Origin: Bacteroidota bacterium
Lineage (GTDB): Bacteria > Bacteroidota > Rhodothermia > Rhodothermales > Rubricoccaceae
Length of the DNA: 64,000 nt
Assembly: GCA_039821555.1 (NCBI GenBank)
Contig: JBCBNX010000002.1
Span: 360,864-424,863, forward strand
Reading direction: 5' to 3'
The notes under the pieces are model-generated. The model was not told where the DNA came from and did not search any database. It was given only the letters and a program-made list of their open reading frames with translations. The translations under genes were made by a program, and so were the position numbers. This document shows positions 42,117-50,010 of the stretch, one piece after another; the stretch's first letter is position 1, and each line of letters begins with the position of its first letter.

Positions 42117-42195
42117 CGGACGGAGTTGGAAGTGCGAAGGGGGAAGTGGGAGCGACACGGCTCATAGCTCTGTGCCTCGATCTCTCAATTCTGTC

Positions 42196-42216
42196 ATCCC
42201 GGACTTGATCCGGGAT
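42196..42216. repeat. Short perfect palindrome between NUDIX and ackA
   Basis: ATCCCGGA, a 5-base spacer, then TCCGGGAT. It sits downstream of the NUDIX gene and 80 bp before ackA. No T-tract follows on the minus strand within a few bases, so it is a weak terminator at best. Similar CCCGGA palindromes are dispersed in many GC-rich genomes. Confidence 0.45.
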
Positions 42217-42264
42217 CCCTACAATGCAGCAGCCGGGCACCGCGCCGGGTGCAGACCTGAACGG

Positions 42265-42735
42265 TCACGCCGGGACGTTCCAGTCGTCCAGCACCGCACC
42301 ACGCCGCAACAGGTTGGCGCTCAGCAGGAGAAGGCGCTGCTGCTCGGGCCAGACGAGGCGCGCGGCGGCGTCTTCGGGAGCGAGCCAGGCGAAGGCATCG
42401 TGCTCCGTCCCGCTCGGATCGTTATCGAGAACCGGAGCGCGGTCTACCTCCGCCGCGAAGGCAGGGGCGATGGTGACGCGGTCGGCGTGCGCCTCGTAGA
42501 ACGTGCTCACCGACGGCACCGTCCAGAGGCGACGCGGCACGAGGGCGGTCTCCTCGCGCAGCTCGCGGCGGGCCGTTGCGTGCGCGGCCTCGCCCGCCTC
42601 GATCTTGCCGCCGATCATGCGCCACTGTCCGGCATAGCGCGTGCCTGGAGCGCGGCGCAGCAGCAGAAACGCGGGACCGTCGCTCGTGAGGCGATAGGGG
42701 TAGACGTCCACGACACGGACGGCGAGGGTGGGCAC
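42265..42735 (-). CDS. NUDIX hydrolase
   Basis: A NUDIX-fold pyrophosphohydrolase, about 156 residues from a GTG start at 42735 (VPTLAVRVVDVYPY). A longer ATG start at 42813 would overlap the divergent gene's start. The Nudix box reads GGKIEAGEAAHATARRELRE and continues EETAL, matching GX5EX7REUXEEXGU except that the final G is A. WRMIGGKIE precedes it. The sequence DVYPYRLTSDGPAFLLLRRA is like dATP or Ap4A pyrophosphatases of this fold, but the substrate cannot be assigned. It is transcribed toward ackA. Confidence 0.85.
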   Translation of the reverse strand: MPTLAVRVVDVYPYRLTSDGPAFLLLRRAPGTRYAGQWRMIGGKIEAGEAAHATARRELREETALVPRRLWTVPSVSTFYEAHADRVTIAPAFAAEVDRAPVLDNDPSGTEHDAFAWLAPEDAAARLVWPEQQRLLLLSANLLRRGAVLDDWNVPA

Positions 42736-42811
42736 AGGCAGCAGCGAAGAACCTCGGGAGTGGTCAGGCGTCTCTAGCGACGCATTTCTCCCAAACGCCG
42801 CCCGCCCGCTC

Positions 42812-43072
42812 ATGGATTCGATCTATGTCATCATGCTGGTGACGCTCGTGGGCTTCTTCCTGCTGGCGTACATCCTGCTCTACCCGTTCTACAAGCTCAT
42901 CAAGAACGAGCAGCGCCGCGAGGCCGACTGGACCGTCGACGCCATCGCCCGCCGTACCCGCCAGAGCCGCGCCGGGGGCGACGGGGCCGGAGGGACCGCC
43001 CCGTCGCCGGGCGCGCCGGATACGACCGCGCCGTATCCAGAGGAACCCCCCGTACCGCGTTCGCCTCGCTAG
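42812..43072 (+). CDS. Single-pass small membrane protein, hypothetical
   Basis: An 86-residue protein: one N-terminal membrane helix (VIMLVTLVGFFLLAYILLYPF, about residues 6-26), a charged cytoplasmic stretch (KLIKNEQRREADWTVDAIAR) and a Gly/Pro-rich tail. It is divergent from the NUDIX gene, leaving no room for separate promoters unless the NUDIX gene starts later. No family is recognised. Confidence 0.6.
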   Translation: MDSIYVIMLVTLVGFFLLAYILLYPFYKLIKNEQRREADWTVDAIARRTRQSRAGGDGAGGTAPSPGAPDTTAPYPEEPPVPRSPR

Positions 43073-43082
43073 TCGTGCGGCG

Positions 43083-43826
43083 CTAGGTGCCGTCCGCGTT
43101 CGCTGCAATCGGGTCCTCGTCCTGCGCTTCGGCCTCTACCGTTCCGGCCTCTGCCGTATCGGCTTCGACGAACACGTAGGCTGCTAGCCGCTCGAACGTC
43201 TTCGGGCCGATGCCGCGCACGTGCACGAGGTCCTCGGTGCGCTGGAAGTCGCCGTGCTCGACGCGGTAGGTGATGATGCGCTCGGCCAGCGCCGGGCCGA
43301 TGCCAGGGAGCCGGTCCAGGAGGCGCACGCTCGCGGTGTTGACGTTCATCCGCACCGGACCGGCGGCAGCGCGGGTACTCCGGGAACGAGGCGACGCAGC
43401 CTCAGCAACCGGCTCAGCAACCGGCGTTTCGCCAGCGTCGCGCACCGTGTCGGCGGACGCTCGGAGCCTTGCCACGATGGAGGCGGCGCTCGGCGGGGCT
43501 GCGACCGGCGCATGCCCTGCGGCACTCGAGAGAGCCGCGAAGGTCGCGTCGGTCTCGGCGTAGAAGGCGTCGTCGAAAGGGATTTGCTGAGCCTGCCATG
43601 CACGGACGCCAAGGCCGAGCACGAGCAGCCCGGCGAGCGTGAGGAGCGCCGTCGCCTCGGTGGTTGTGATCGCGAGGCGCTGCTGGAGGTCGTAGAGGCG
43701 GGTCGTCCAGACACCCCGGTCCGTCCAGGCGCTGTTGGCCCCGGTCTTGTTCGTCGAGGCTGTGTTCGCCCAAAAGCGGCGGGTGGTCCAGGCGGGACGC
43801 GAAAAGTGGGGCAGGAGTCGAGGCAT
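43083..43826 (-). CDS. Membrane-anchored helix-hairpin-helix (ComEA-like) protein
   Basis: A 247-residue protein starting at MPRLLPHFSRPAW. A single membrane helix lies at about residues 58-75 (ALLTLAGLLVLGLGVRAW). After a linker, tandem helix-hairpin-helix motifs follow (about 160-220): VNTASVRLLDRLPGIGPALA and FQRTEDLVHVRGIGPKTF. The layout matches ComEA-like DNA-binding proteins of competence machines, though ComEA is normally shorter with an N-terminal anchor, and no other com gene is adjacent. It ends in an acidic tail. It is convergent with the small membrane protein gene. Confidence 0.82.
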   Translation of the reverse strand: MPRLLPHFSRPAWTTRRFWANTASTNKTGANSAWTDRGVWTTRLYDLQQRLAITTTEATALLTLAGLLVLGLGVRAWQAQQIPFDDAFYAETDATFAALSSAAGHAPVAAPPSAASIVARLRASADTVRDAGETPVAEPVAEAASPRSRSTRAAAGPVRMNVNTASVRLLDRLPGIGPALAERIITYRVEHGDFQRTEDLVHVRGIGPKTFERLAAYVFVEADTAEAGTVEAEAQDEDPIAANADGT

Positions 43827-44000
43827 CGGAGTACGGATCTGGTGAATCGGGCAACGACACGCTCCTAGACAGCGGGTTTTCCAGAGGCATAACCTTGCGT
43901 CTGTATTTCTGCACCCTAGCGCCCCATTGGGGGTCTTTTCGACGGGGCGAGCGTTGCAGAGCACTACGTTATTCTCCTCGCTCACCCATCGCCCTGCCTC

Positions 44001-44744
44001 GTGATCGTCCGCACCGACGCCGTTGTCCTCCGCACTCTCGACTATGGGGAGACGAGCCAGATCGTGGCGCTCTTCACGCGCGAACACGGCCTGCTGAGCG
44101 TGATCGCCAAAGGGTCGCGGCGGCCCAAGAGCCGCTTTGGCTCGACGCTGCAGCCGCTGGCCTATGTGCAGGCGGTCTACTACTTCCGCGAGGGGCGCGG
44201 CCTCCAGACGCTCAAGGAAACCGCCCACGTGCAGCGCTTCTCCACGCTGCCGCTCGACCTCGACCGGCTCACGCGCGGGATGCGGATGCTCGAACTCGTC
44301 CGCGCGCTCTTCGAGGAGGGCGAGCCCAACCCGGCGGTGTTCAACCTGCTCCTGCGCGGACTGCACTGGCTCGACACGGAGCCGCCGCGTCCGGCCAACG
44401 GCCTGTGCCACGTCCAGCTTCGCCTCGCAACCTTGCTTGGCTTCGCGCCCGACGTGCGCCGCGAGGATTTGGAGGCGCTGCCCGAGCACGGCGGTGTGCT
44501 CCGCCTCGACGACGGGAGCATCGCGCCGCCCGAGGCGGCGTCCAAGGCAGGCCTCCGGGCCAGCCGCGCCGCGCTGCGTGCCTTCGCCATCTTCGCCCGC
44601 ACCGACCTCGGCACCTCGGCTCGGCTCGCCCTAGACGACGCCACGCGGGACGAGACGGAGCGGCTCGTGGACGCCTACCTCCGCACCCACGTCGGCGATG
44701 GCTACCCGACGCGCGTGCCCAAGGTGGCGCGACAGCTTTCGTAG
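44001..44744 (+). CDS. recO: DNA repair protein RecO
   Basis: A 247-residue recombination mediator that helps load RecA with RecF/RecR. The N-terminal OB fold is evident (MIVRTDAVVLRTLDYGETSQ, then IVALFTREHGLLSVIAKGSR, FGSTLQPLAYVQAVYYFREG); GTG start. The C-terminal helical domain carries LLGFAPD but no clear CxxC zinc pairs of the kind seen in Deinococcus RecO. It stands upstream of a YceI lipoprotein gene on the same strand. Confidence 0.92.
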   Translation: MIVRTDAVVLRTLDYGETSQIVALFTREHGLLSVIAKGSRRPKSRFGSTLQPLAYVQAVYYFREGRGLQTLKETAHVQRFSTLPLDLDRLTRGMRMLELVRALFEEGEPNPAVFNLLLRGLHWLDTEPPRPANGLCHVQLRLATLLGFAPDVRREDLEALPEHGGVLRLDDGSIAPPEAASKAGLRASRAALRAFAIFARTDLGTSARLALDDATRDETERLVDAYLRTHVGDGYPTRVPKVARQLS

Positions 44745-44882
44745 TGCGCGTGCATGAAGAATGGCCAGCCAGCCCAATCGCAGGAACTTGCCTGTTGCAA
44801 CGACTGGTAGGACAGGCTACTCACCGATGCGTTGGCCCAACGGCGACCCCGGTGTCCCATCCGGACCATTAGCTACAGACCC

Positions 44883-45557
44883 ATGACCTTTCTGATTCGT
44901 CCCCTCTTCGCGGCGGCCCTTGTCCTGCTGATCAGCGCGTGCGGCAACGTCGGCGATGCCCCCGAAGCTGAAACCACCGCCGTCCCGGACTCCGACGCCA
45001 CCGAGGCCTCCGCCTTCGTCGGCGACGCCTGGGCGCTCGATCTCGAAGCGACCACCGTCGCCTGGCGCGGCGCCAAGGTCACCGGCAGCCACGACGGCGG
45101 CTTCAACGAGGTCACCGGCAACCTCTACGTGGCCGACGGCACGCTCTCCGGCGTCGAGGTGAACATCGACACCCGCTCGATCTTCAGCGACAACGAGGAC
45201 CTCACCGAGCACCTCAGCAGCGAGGACTTCTTCGCGGTCGAGGCTTACCCGGAGGCCGCGTTCATGGCTACGACCTTCACCGCGCTCGCCGAGGCGCCGG
45301 AGGACGCGCCCGAGGCAACCCACACGATCACCGGCACGCTCACCATGCGCGGCCAGACCAACGAGATCACCTTCCCCGCAACGGTGACCGTCTCCGACGA
45401 GCGCATCGTGGCCGACGCGGACTTCATCATCGACCGCACGCGCTGGGGCATCATCTACGAGGGGCGTCCCGACGACCTCATCCGCGACGAAGTGCGCCTG
45501 ATGCTGCACGCCGAAGCAGCCAACCCATCGGCCTCCATGACGGCCTCGGCGGAATAA
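44883..45557 (+). CDS. YceI-family lipoprotein
   Basis: A 224-residue lipoprotein (signal MTFLIRPLFAAALVLLISAC, lipobox ISAC) with a YceI lipocalin-like beta barrel, which in the family binds isoprenoid-type lipids. Motifs: WRGAKVTGSHDGGFNEVTGN, SIFSDNEDLTEHLSSEDFFA, AYPEAAFMAT, GTLTMRGQTNEITFP and DRTRWGIIYEG. The start is at 44883, since upstream codons of the open frame add no leader. It follows recO by 138 bp. Confidence 0.92.
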   Translation: MTFLIRPLFAAALVLLISACGNVGDAPEAETTAVPDSDATEASAFVGDAWALDLEATTVAWRGAKVTGSHDGGFNEVTGNLYVADGTLSGVEVNIDTRSIFSDNEDLTEHLSSEDFFAVEAYPEAAFMATTFTALAEAPEDAPEATHTITGTLTMRGQTNEITFPATVTVSDERIVADADFIIDRTRWGIIYEGRPDDLIRDEVRLMLHAEAANPSASMTASAE

Positions 45558-45708
45558 GCCAACAGAGCCAGCGTTGCACCGCGCTCGCCACGAATGCGCG
45601 TGCCCCGAGCGCTCTCGACCTCAGCGGCGCCACGCTTCCACCCGGAGGCGCGGCGCCGCGGCCTATGGGAGCCGGGTCCGCCTAAATCGTTCAAGTCGCT
45701 CGTCGGGG

Positions 45709-45787
45709 TTGACTTTGGCAACGGAGACTGGTTAATTCTTGGGTCCCTAGAGCATTATATCTCGGGGGTGTTAGGGAAAACCCCTAG
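45709..45787 (+). promoter_or_regulatory. Candidate promoter and operator of the LexA-like gene
   Basis: TTGACT (45709-45714), a 17-bp spacer, TTAATT (45732-45737) is a good housekeeping promoter shape. Downstream at 45772-45786 is TAGGGAAAACCCCTA, a short inverted repeat just before the coding region of the LexA-like repressor, a natural site for autorepression. The region is AT-richer than its surroundings. Operator assignment is inference. Confidence 0.5.
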
Positions 45788-45832
45788 TCTTTGTTCGATC
45801 AGATAGCGGCGAGGGAATCCGGGTACAGCGCG

Positions 45833-46519
45833 ATGAGCAGGCGGCAGTTGACGCAGAAGCAGCATGCCTTCTTGGAGTACCTCGTGGACCATGTCGGCGT
45901 GCACCGGGTGTGGCCGACCTACCGCGAAATCGTAGGACATTTTGGTTACCGCTCGCCGAACTCGGTGACGCAAAACCTGCAGGCGCTCGCCAAGAAAGGG
46001 TTCCTGCGCCGCGACGACGCGGGCTACCAGCTCGCCGATCACCTCAAGGAAGGGCGTGGCATTCCGCTCGAAGGCCACATCGAAGAAGGAGAGATAGTCG
46101 CGACCGCCAAGGCGAAGCGGCTCGCTCTCGCGGATCTTGTGCCGGGTCTCGACGCGGCGCGCGCCTACGAAATTGGCGAGCAGCCCGTGGAGACCGAGAC
46201 GCTCAGCGGAAGCACCCACGTGCTCCTCGGCGAGGGCGACGTCGAGCGTGGCGGGGTCGGTGTTGTGTTGCTCGACGGACGACTCGTCCTCCGGCGCGTC
46301 TATCCCTACCGGGAGGGGTGGCGTCTCGAAGCACTCAATGGCAAGGAGGTGACCAATCACGCCACACCCGAGGACGGCCCCGTTCGCGTACTCGGGCCTT
46401 ATGCCGGTCATGCGGGCCCGTTCGGCCTCGTCTGTGCCCCCCTGGCGTTCATGCACCCGGAGGACGTGGTGACGAACTACGACGCGCAGCGGGACGGCGA
46501 GACCTGGTCGAGCACCTGA
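45833..46519 (+). CDS. LexA-like transcriptional repressor with degenerate protease domain
   Basis: A 228-residue protein. The N-terminal winged helix is clearly LexA-type: LTQKQHAFLEYLVDHV, PTYREIVGHFGYRSPNSV, LQALAKKGFLRR. The C-terminal half has the length of a peptidase S24 domain, but the site aligned with the LexA catalytic Ser (GMSM in E. coli) reads IGEQPV, the Lys position is Arg (LVLRRV), and the Ala-Gly cleavage site is replaced by EEGE. Autocleavage on RecA activation is therefore unlikely. The start MSRRQLTQKQ (45833) is preferred over 45791. A Cry-DASH gene lies beyond it, convergent. The residue losses are visible; the loss of cleavage is inferred. Confidence 0.82.
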   Translation: MSRRQLTQKQHAFLEYLVDHVGVHRVWPTYREIVGHFGYRSPNSVTQNLQALAKKGFLRRDDAGYQLADHLKEGRGIPLEGHIEEGEIVATAKAKRLALADLVPGLDAARAYEIGEQPVETETLSGSTHVLLGEGDVERGGVGVVLLDGRLVLRRVYPYREGWRLEALNGKEVTNHATPEDGPVRVLGPYAGHAGPFGLVCAPLAFMHPEDVVTNYDAQRDGETWSST

Positions 46520-46555
46520 GCTGAAGGCGAGCCGAGACCGAGGGTGCTGTGCGCT

Positions 46556-48019
46556 TCAGCGTGTCTTCGCGCCATTTTTGCGTTGGTCCTGGCGGATCTG
46601 GTCGTAGGACGCCTCCAGGTCGATCATCGGCGCGGGGTAGTTGTCGTCGAGCTCGATGCCCGCCTTACGGAGAATGCCCTTCGGGAGGGTCCACGGCTTG
46701 TGCGCGTCGAAACCGCGGAGGTTGGCGAGTTCGGGGAGCCAGTGACGCACGTAGTCGCCGCGGCCATCGTAGCGGTCGCCTTGGCTGAGGATGTTGAAGT
46801 AGCGGTCGCGCGGGTCGGCTCCGACGCCGGCGTTGTAGGCCCAGTTGCCCCAGTTGCTCGTGACGTCGTAGTCGACGAGGCGGCTCTCGAAGTAGGAGGC
46901 GCCCCAGCGCCAGTCGAGGTTGAGGTTCTTCGTGAGGAAGCTCGCCACGTTCTGCCGGCCGCGGTTCGACATGAAGCCGGTGAGGTTGAGCTCGCGCATG
47001 TTGGCGTCGATGAACGGGAAGCCCGTCTCACCGTCGGCCCAGCGGTCGAAGGCATCGCGGTCGCGCTCCCAGTCGATGGCGGCACCGTCTGGGCCGCTGG
47101 CATGGAAGAGCGCGTCGCCGTGGAAGAAGCCGTAGAACCGGAAGTAGTCCCGCCAAATGAGTTCGAAGATGAGCCAGTAGGTGCTCTTGTTCGAGACCCG
47201 CTTCGCCTCGTAGGCGCCGACCTCGGCGTGGATGCGGCGCGGCGAGAGGCAGCCGTGCGCGAGCCAGGGCGAGAACTTCGACGAGTAGTCCGCGCCGAGC
47301 AGTCCGTTGCGCGTCTCCTTGTAGACCTTGAGGAGGTCCTGCTTCCAGAAATACTGGTCGAGGCGCGCGAGTCCCTCGGTTTCGCCGCCGCGCATCAGGA
47401 TGGCGGTGCGCTCGTCTTGCTCGTAGGGCGTCAGGCCGAGGTCCGCCACCGAGGGGAAGGTCCCCGCATCGAGGCCTTCTGGTGGCGGCGGGAGCGTGTC
47501 GGGGGCGTCGTACGGAGCGCGGACGCTCGACCGCTTCTCGACCTTGCGGCGAAACGCGCTGAAGACCTGCGGGAGGTCCGTCGCCGCGTCCATCGGGAGG
47601 TCGTCGAGGTGGTAGAGCGTATGGCCCCAGAAGTAGGTCATGGGGATGCGCTCGGGCACGGCGCGGTCCACGGCGTTGGAGACGGCCATCTCCTCCGACA
47701 TCGGCTCGTCGTGCGCGAAGACCGCCGAGACGTCGTGCTCGGCGACGAGCGTAGGGAGCACGTCCTCGGGCTTGCCGTGCCGGACGATCAACTCGCCGCC
47801 GCGGCTCCGCATCGAGGCGCGGAGGTCCGCGAGGCTCTCCAGTAGAAACCGCGCCCGCAGCGCGCCGGTCTTAGCAAAGCCCCAGCGCGTCTCGCCGAAG
47901 TGGCGCGGGTCGAAGCAGTAGACGGCGAGCAGCCGGTCAGCGCCCTCCAATGCAGCGACGAGCGCTTCGTGGTCGTGGAGGCGGAGGTCGTTGCGGAGCC
48001 AGATGAGGTGGGTCGTCAC
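46556..48019 (-). CDS. Cryptochrome DASH
   Basis: A 487-residue photolyase/cryptochrome-family flavoprotein. The N-terminal antenna domain (HLIWLRNDLRLHDHEALVAA) is followed by the FAD-binding helical domain: LIWRDYFRFYGFFHG, TGFPFIDANMRELNLTGFMS, NRGRQNVASFLTKNLNLDWR and WGNWAYNAGVGADPR are strongly typical of the DASH branch. Cry-DASH proteins repair cyclobutane dimers in single-stranded or looped DNA and may act as photoreceptors. A DUF2256 gene precedes it on the same strand, 58 bp upstream, a recurring neighbour of this family. Confidence 0.94.
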   Translation of the reverse strand: MTTHLIWLRNDLRLHDHEALVAALEGADRLLAVYCFDPRHFGETRWGFAKTGALRARFLLESLADLRASMRSRGGELIVRHGKPEDVLPTLVAEHDVSAVFAHDEPMSEEMAVSNAVDRAVPERIPMTYFWGHTLYHLDDLPMDAATDLPQVFSAFRRKVEKRSSVRAPYDAPDTLPPPPEGLDAGTFPSVADLGLTPYEQDERTAILMRGGETEGLARLDQYFWKQDLLKVYKETRNGLLGADYSSKFSPWLAHGCLSPRRIHAEVGAYEAKRVSNKSTYWLIFELIWRDYFRFYGFFHGDALFHASGPDGAAIDWERDRDAFDRWADGETGFPFIDANMRELNLTGFMSNRGRQNVASFLTKNLNLDWRWGASYFESRLVDYDVTSNWGNWAYNAGVGADPRDRYFNILSQGDRYDGRGDYVRHWLPELANLRGFDAHKPWTLPKGILRKAGIELDDNYPAPMIDLEASYDQIRQDQRKNGAKTR

Positions 48020-48077
48020 AGCGTGTTGGGGGCGGGATAGGCAGAAGTGGAAGGGCGTGGGGAAGCGGCGCGCGGCG

Positions 48078-48266
48078 TCACCGGGTCGCGTCGGGCCACG
48101 TGCCCTTATTCCGGTTGCGGCGGCAGCGCTCGGAGCAGTACTTCACCTCGTCCCACACGTCCGCCCACTTCTTGCGCCAGTCGAACGGGCGGCCGCAGAC
48201 GGCGCACGTCTTCGAGGGGAGCGTGGACTTGGTGTAGCGAGGGGAGCCGGAGCGCTTCTTCGCCAT
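48078..48266 (-). CDS. DUF2256 protein
   Basis: A 62-residue protein with a zinc-ribbon-like pattern: KTCAVCGRPFDWRKKW, then VKYCSERCRRNRN, four cysteines in CxxC/CxxxC arrangement. Length and motif match DUF2256, which commonly sits next to photolyase/cryptochrome genes. It is cytoplasmic and probably metal-binding. It is transcribed just ahead of cry-DASH. Function is unknown. Confidence 0.9.
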   Translation of the reverse strand: MAKKRSGSPRYTKSTLPSKTCAVCGRPFDWRKKWADVWDEVKYCSERCRRNRNKGTWPDATR

Positions 48267-48398
48267 CGGACGAAGCGGAGGGGGTGAGAACAGAAGGGCG
48301 AGATGGCTGCGAAAGAGGGAGCCATCTGAAGAGGTGCGCGTCTCCTACGTTCAGCCCCGGCGCGATGTTCGGACCTCCAGACCTGCGACCTTAGACCT

Positions 48399-49142
48399 GT
48401 GACGAAGCACACGCTCACCATTCCCCGCACAGCCCGCTACTACACGCTGCCGCCACCCGACGAGGGACCGGTCCGCGAGGTTTGGGTCGTCTGCCACGGC
48501 TATGGCCAGCTCGCGTCGCACTTCCTCCGCCACTTCCAGGCCATCGTTGCGCCGGGGCGCCTCATCGTTGCGCCGGGGCGCCTCATCGTTGCGCCGGAGG
48601 GGCTGTCGCGGTTCTACCTCGACGGTGCCGACGGGCAGGGCAACCACGGCACCTACCAGCGCATTGCGGCCTCGTGGATGACGCGCGACGACCGCGACGC
48701 CGAGATCGCCGACCAGGTGGCCTACCTCGACGCGGTCTTCGCCGAGGTCTGCGCGCGTCACGACGTTGATCCCAAAGCGGCGCGGCTCGTCGGCTTTGGC
48801 TTCTCGCAAGGTGCGGCGACCATCGGCCGCTGGCTCGACCGCAGCCCGCTCCTGGCCGAGCGCTCCCATCGTGCGCAGCGCTTCATTACCTGGGGCAACG
48901 TCCCGCCGCACGACCTCGATTGGCCCGAAGCGCGCGCCACCTGGCTCGACGCGGCAGACGTGCAGATCGTCGTCGGGGCCGAGGACCCGTTTCTGACGCC
49001 GGAGCACCTCGCCCAGGCGCAGGTCGTGCTCGACGGCATCGGAGTAGCCTACGAGGTCGTCTGCTTCGACGGCGGCCACCGTCTCCACGCGGAGACGCTG
49101 CGCGAGGTAGCGGGCGCCGTGGCGGATGGGGTGCGATCTTGA
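48399..49142 (+). CDS. Phospholipase/carboxylesterase-type alpha/beta hydrolase
   Basis: A 247-residue cytoplasmic hydrolase, GTG start. The nucleophile elbow is GFGFSQGAAT (G-x-S-x-G), the acid is in VVGAEDPFLTP and the His in FDGGHRLH, all in the order of the fold, like the YpfH/carboxylesterase-2 group. WVVCHGYGQLA supplies the oxyanion region. A 21-bp tandem duplication near the start adds two IVAPGRL copies before IVAPEGL. Substrate unknown. Confidence 0.85.
   Translation: MTKHTLTIPRTARYYTLPPPDEGPVREVWVVCHGYGQLASHFLRHFQAIVAPGRLIVAPGRLIVAPEGLSRFYLDGADGQGNHGTYQRIAASWMTRDDRDAEIADQVAYLDAVFAEVCARHDVDPKAARLVGFGFSQGAATIGRWLDRSPLLAERSHRAQRFITWGNVPPHDLDWPEARATWLDAADVQIVVGAEDPFLTPEHLAQAQVVLDGIGVAYEVVCFDGGHRLHAETLREVAGAVADGVRS
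48543..48597 (+). repeat. 21-bp in-frame tandem repeat in the esterase gene
   Basis: The units 48543-48563 and 48564-48584 are identical, followed by a partial third unit that diverges at the Glu codon. Each unit encodes seven residues (IVAPGRL). Perfect identity indicates recent slippage; it extends the loop between the first strand and helix of the fold. Confidence 0.85.
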
Positions 49143-49151
49143 CGTCGTCTC

Positions 49152-49281
49152 GCCTCCCCCCGTTTTAGGCGACAGTCGCTACGCTCCTGCGTCACCTAAA
49201 GCTGTCCCCCTCAGGCATGAGGGGGGCAGCTTGACCACCGCCCTGATGTCTTGTCAGGGGGCGCGTCAAGCGGGGGGAGCC
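49152..49281. repeat. Family 1 hairpin element, copy E
   Basis: About 130 bp, the longest copy: left end CCTCCCCCC, hairpin 1 pairing GTTTTAGG with CCTAAAGC (one G-U), hairpin 2 AGCTGTCCCCCTC/GAGGGGGGCAGCT, right end GGGGGGAGCC. It lies between the esterase gene and pyrR, ending 26 bp before the pyrR ATG. Confidence 0.85.
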
Positions 49282-49307
49282 AACCCAGCTTGATGCTTCC
49301 TCTCGCC

Positions 49308-49823
49308 ATGACTGCCTCCGCTCGCACCGTCCTGCTCTCGTCGTCGCGCGTCCGCCGCACGCTCACGCGCCTCGCCTACGAGGTCATCGAGCGCAACCGC
49401 GGTGGCGATGTGCTCGTGTTCGGCATCCGAACGCGTGGGACGGCGCTCGCCCGTCGGCTCGGTGCCATCGTCGGTGAGGAGACAGGCACGGCCCCGCCCG
49501 TGTCGCACCTCGACGTGCAGGCGTTCCGCGACGACCACACCGGCGACGCCCCCACCGAGCTAGGCGGGCCGGACGTGACCGACTGCGACGTGGTGCTCGT
49601 GGACGACGTGCTCTTCACCGGCCGTACCGCCCGCGCGGCCATCGAGGCGGTCCTCGCACACGGGCGCCCGCGCTCGATCCAACTCGTCGTGCTCGTGGAC
49701 CGTGGCCACCGGGAGTACCCGATCCAGCCCGACTTCGTAGGCGCGGTCATCCCGACCAAGCACACCGAGCGCGTGGTCGTGGAGGTCGAGGGCGACGAGG
49801 CACGCGTGTTCTTGGACGATTGA
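49308..49823 (+). CDS. pyrR: PyrR-type uracil phosphoribosyltransferase/regulator
   Basis: A 171-residue type I phosphoribosyltransferase of the PyrR family. The PRPP motif is DVVLVDDVLFTGRTARAA. An N-terminal VRRTLTRLAYEVIERNRGG and PTKHTERVVVEVEG are also PyrR-like. In Bacillus, PyrR attenuates the pyr operon by binding leader RNA. No pyr genes follow here, so a stand-alone role as UPRTase or trans regulator is possible. The start is MTASARTVLL; an ATG 15 bases upstream is also possible. Hairpin element E lies in its leader but is dispersed elsewhere too, so it is not a specific attenuator. Confidence 0.9.
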   Translation: MTASARTVLLSSSRVRRTLTRLAYEVIERNRGGDVLVFGIRTRGTALARRLGAIVGEETGTAPPVSHLDVQAFRDDHTGDAPTELGGPDVTDCDVVLVDDVLFTGRTARAAIEAVLAHGRPRSIQLVVLVDRGHREYPIQPDFVGAVIPTKHTERVVVEVEGDEARVFLDD

Positions 49824-50010
49824 CGCGTCCGGACGGCGAGCGACGCGGCGGACGGCGTAGCTTCGGAAGCCCTTCCGGTCATCGGCTTTTTGCGCAGCAG
49901 GCAGCATCAAGACCGATCCCCGTCACGTGGCGTGTGCGTGGTCGTGTTCCAACGCGCAATACGCAAACACCTCCTTTGCTTCTGAACCCCGCACAGGCAC
50001 ACCCTCTCCT

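Noticed and set aside
24512..49281. IS elements as the source of the repeats
   Set aside because: No transposase, RAYT or resolvase gene was found in the window; only non-coding repeats are supported.
49152..49307. PyrR-binding attenuator in the pyrR leader
   Set aside because: The only hairpins there belong to dispersed element E, found at four other unrelated sites.
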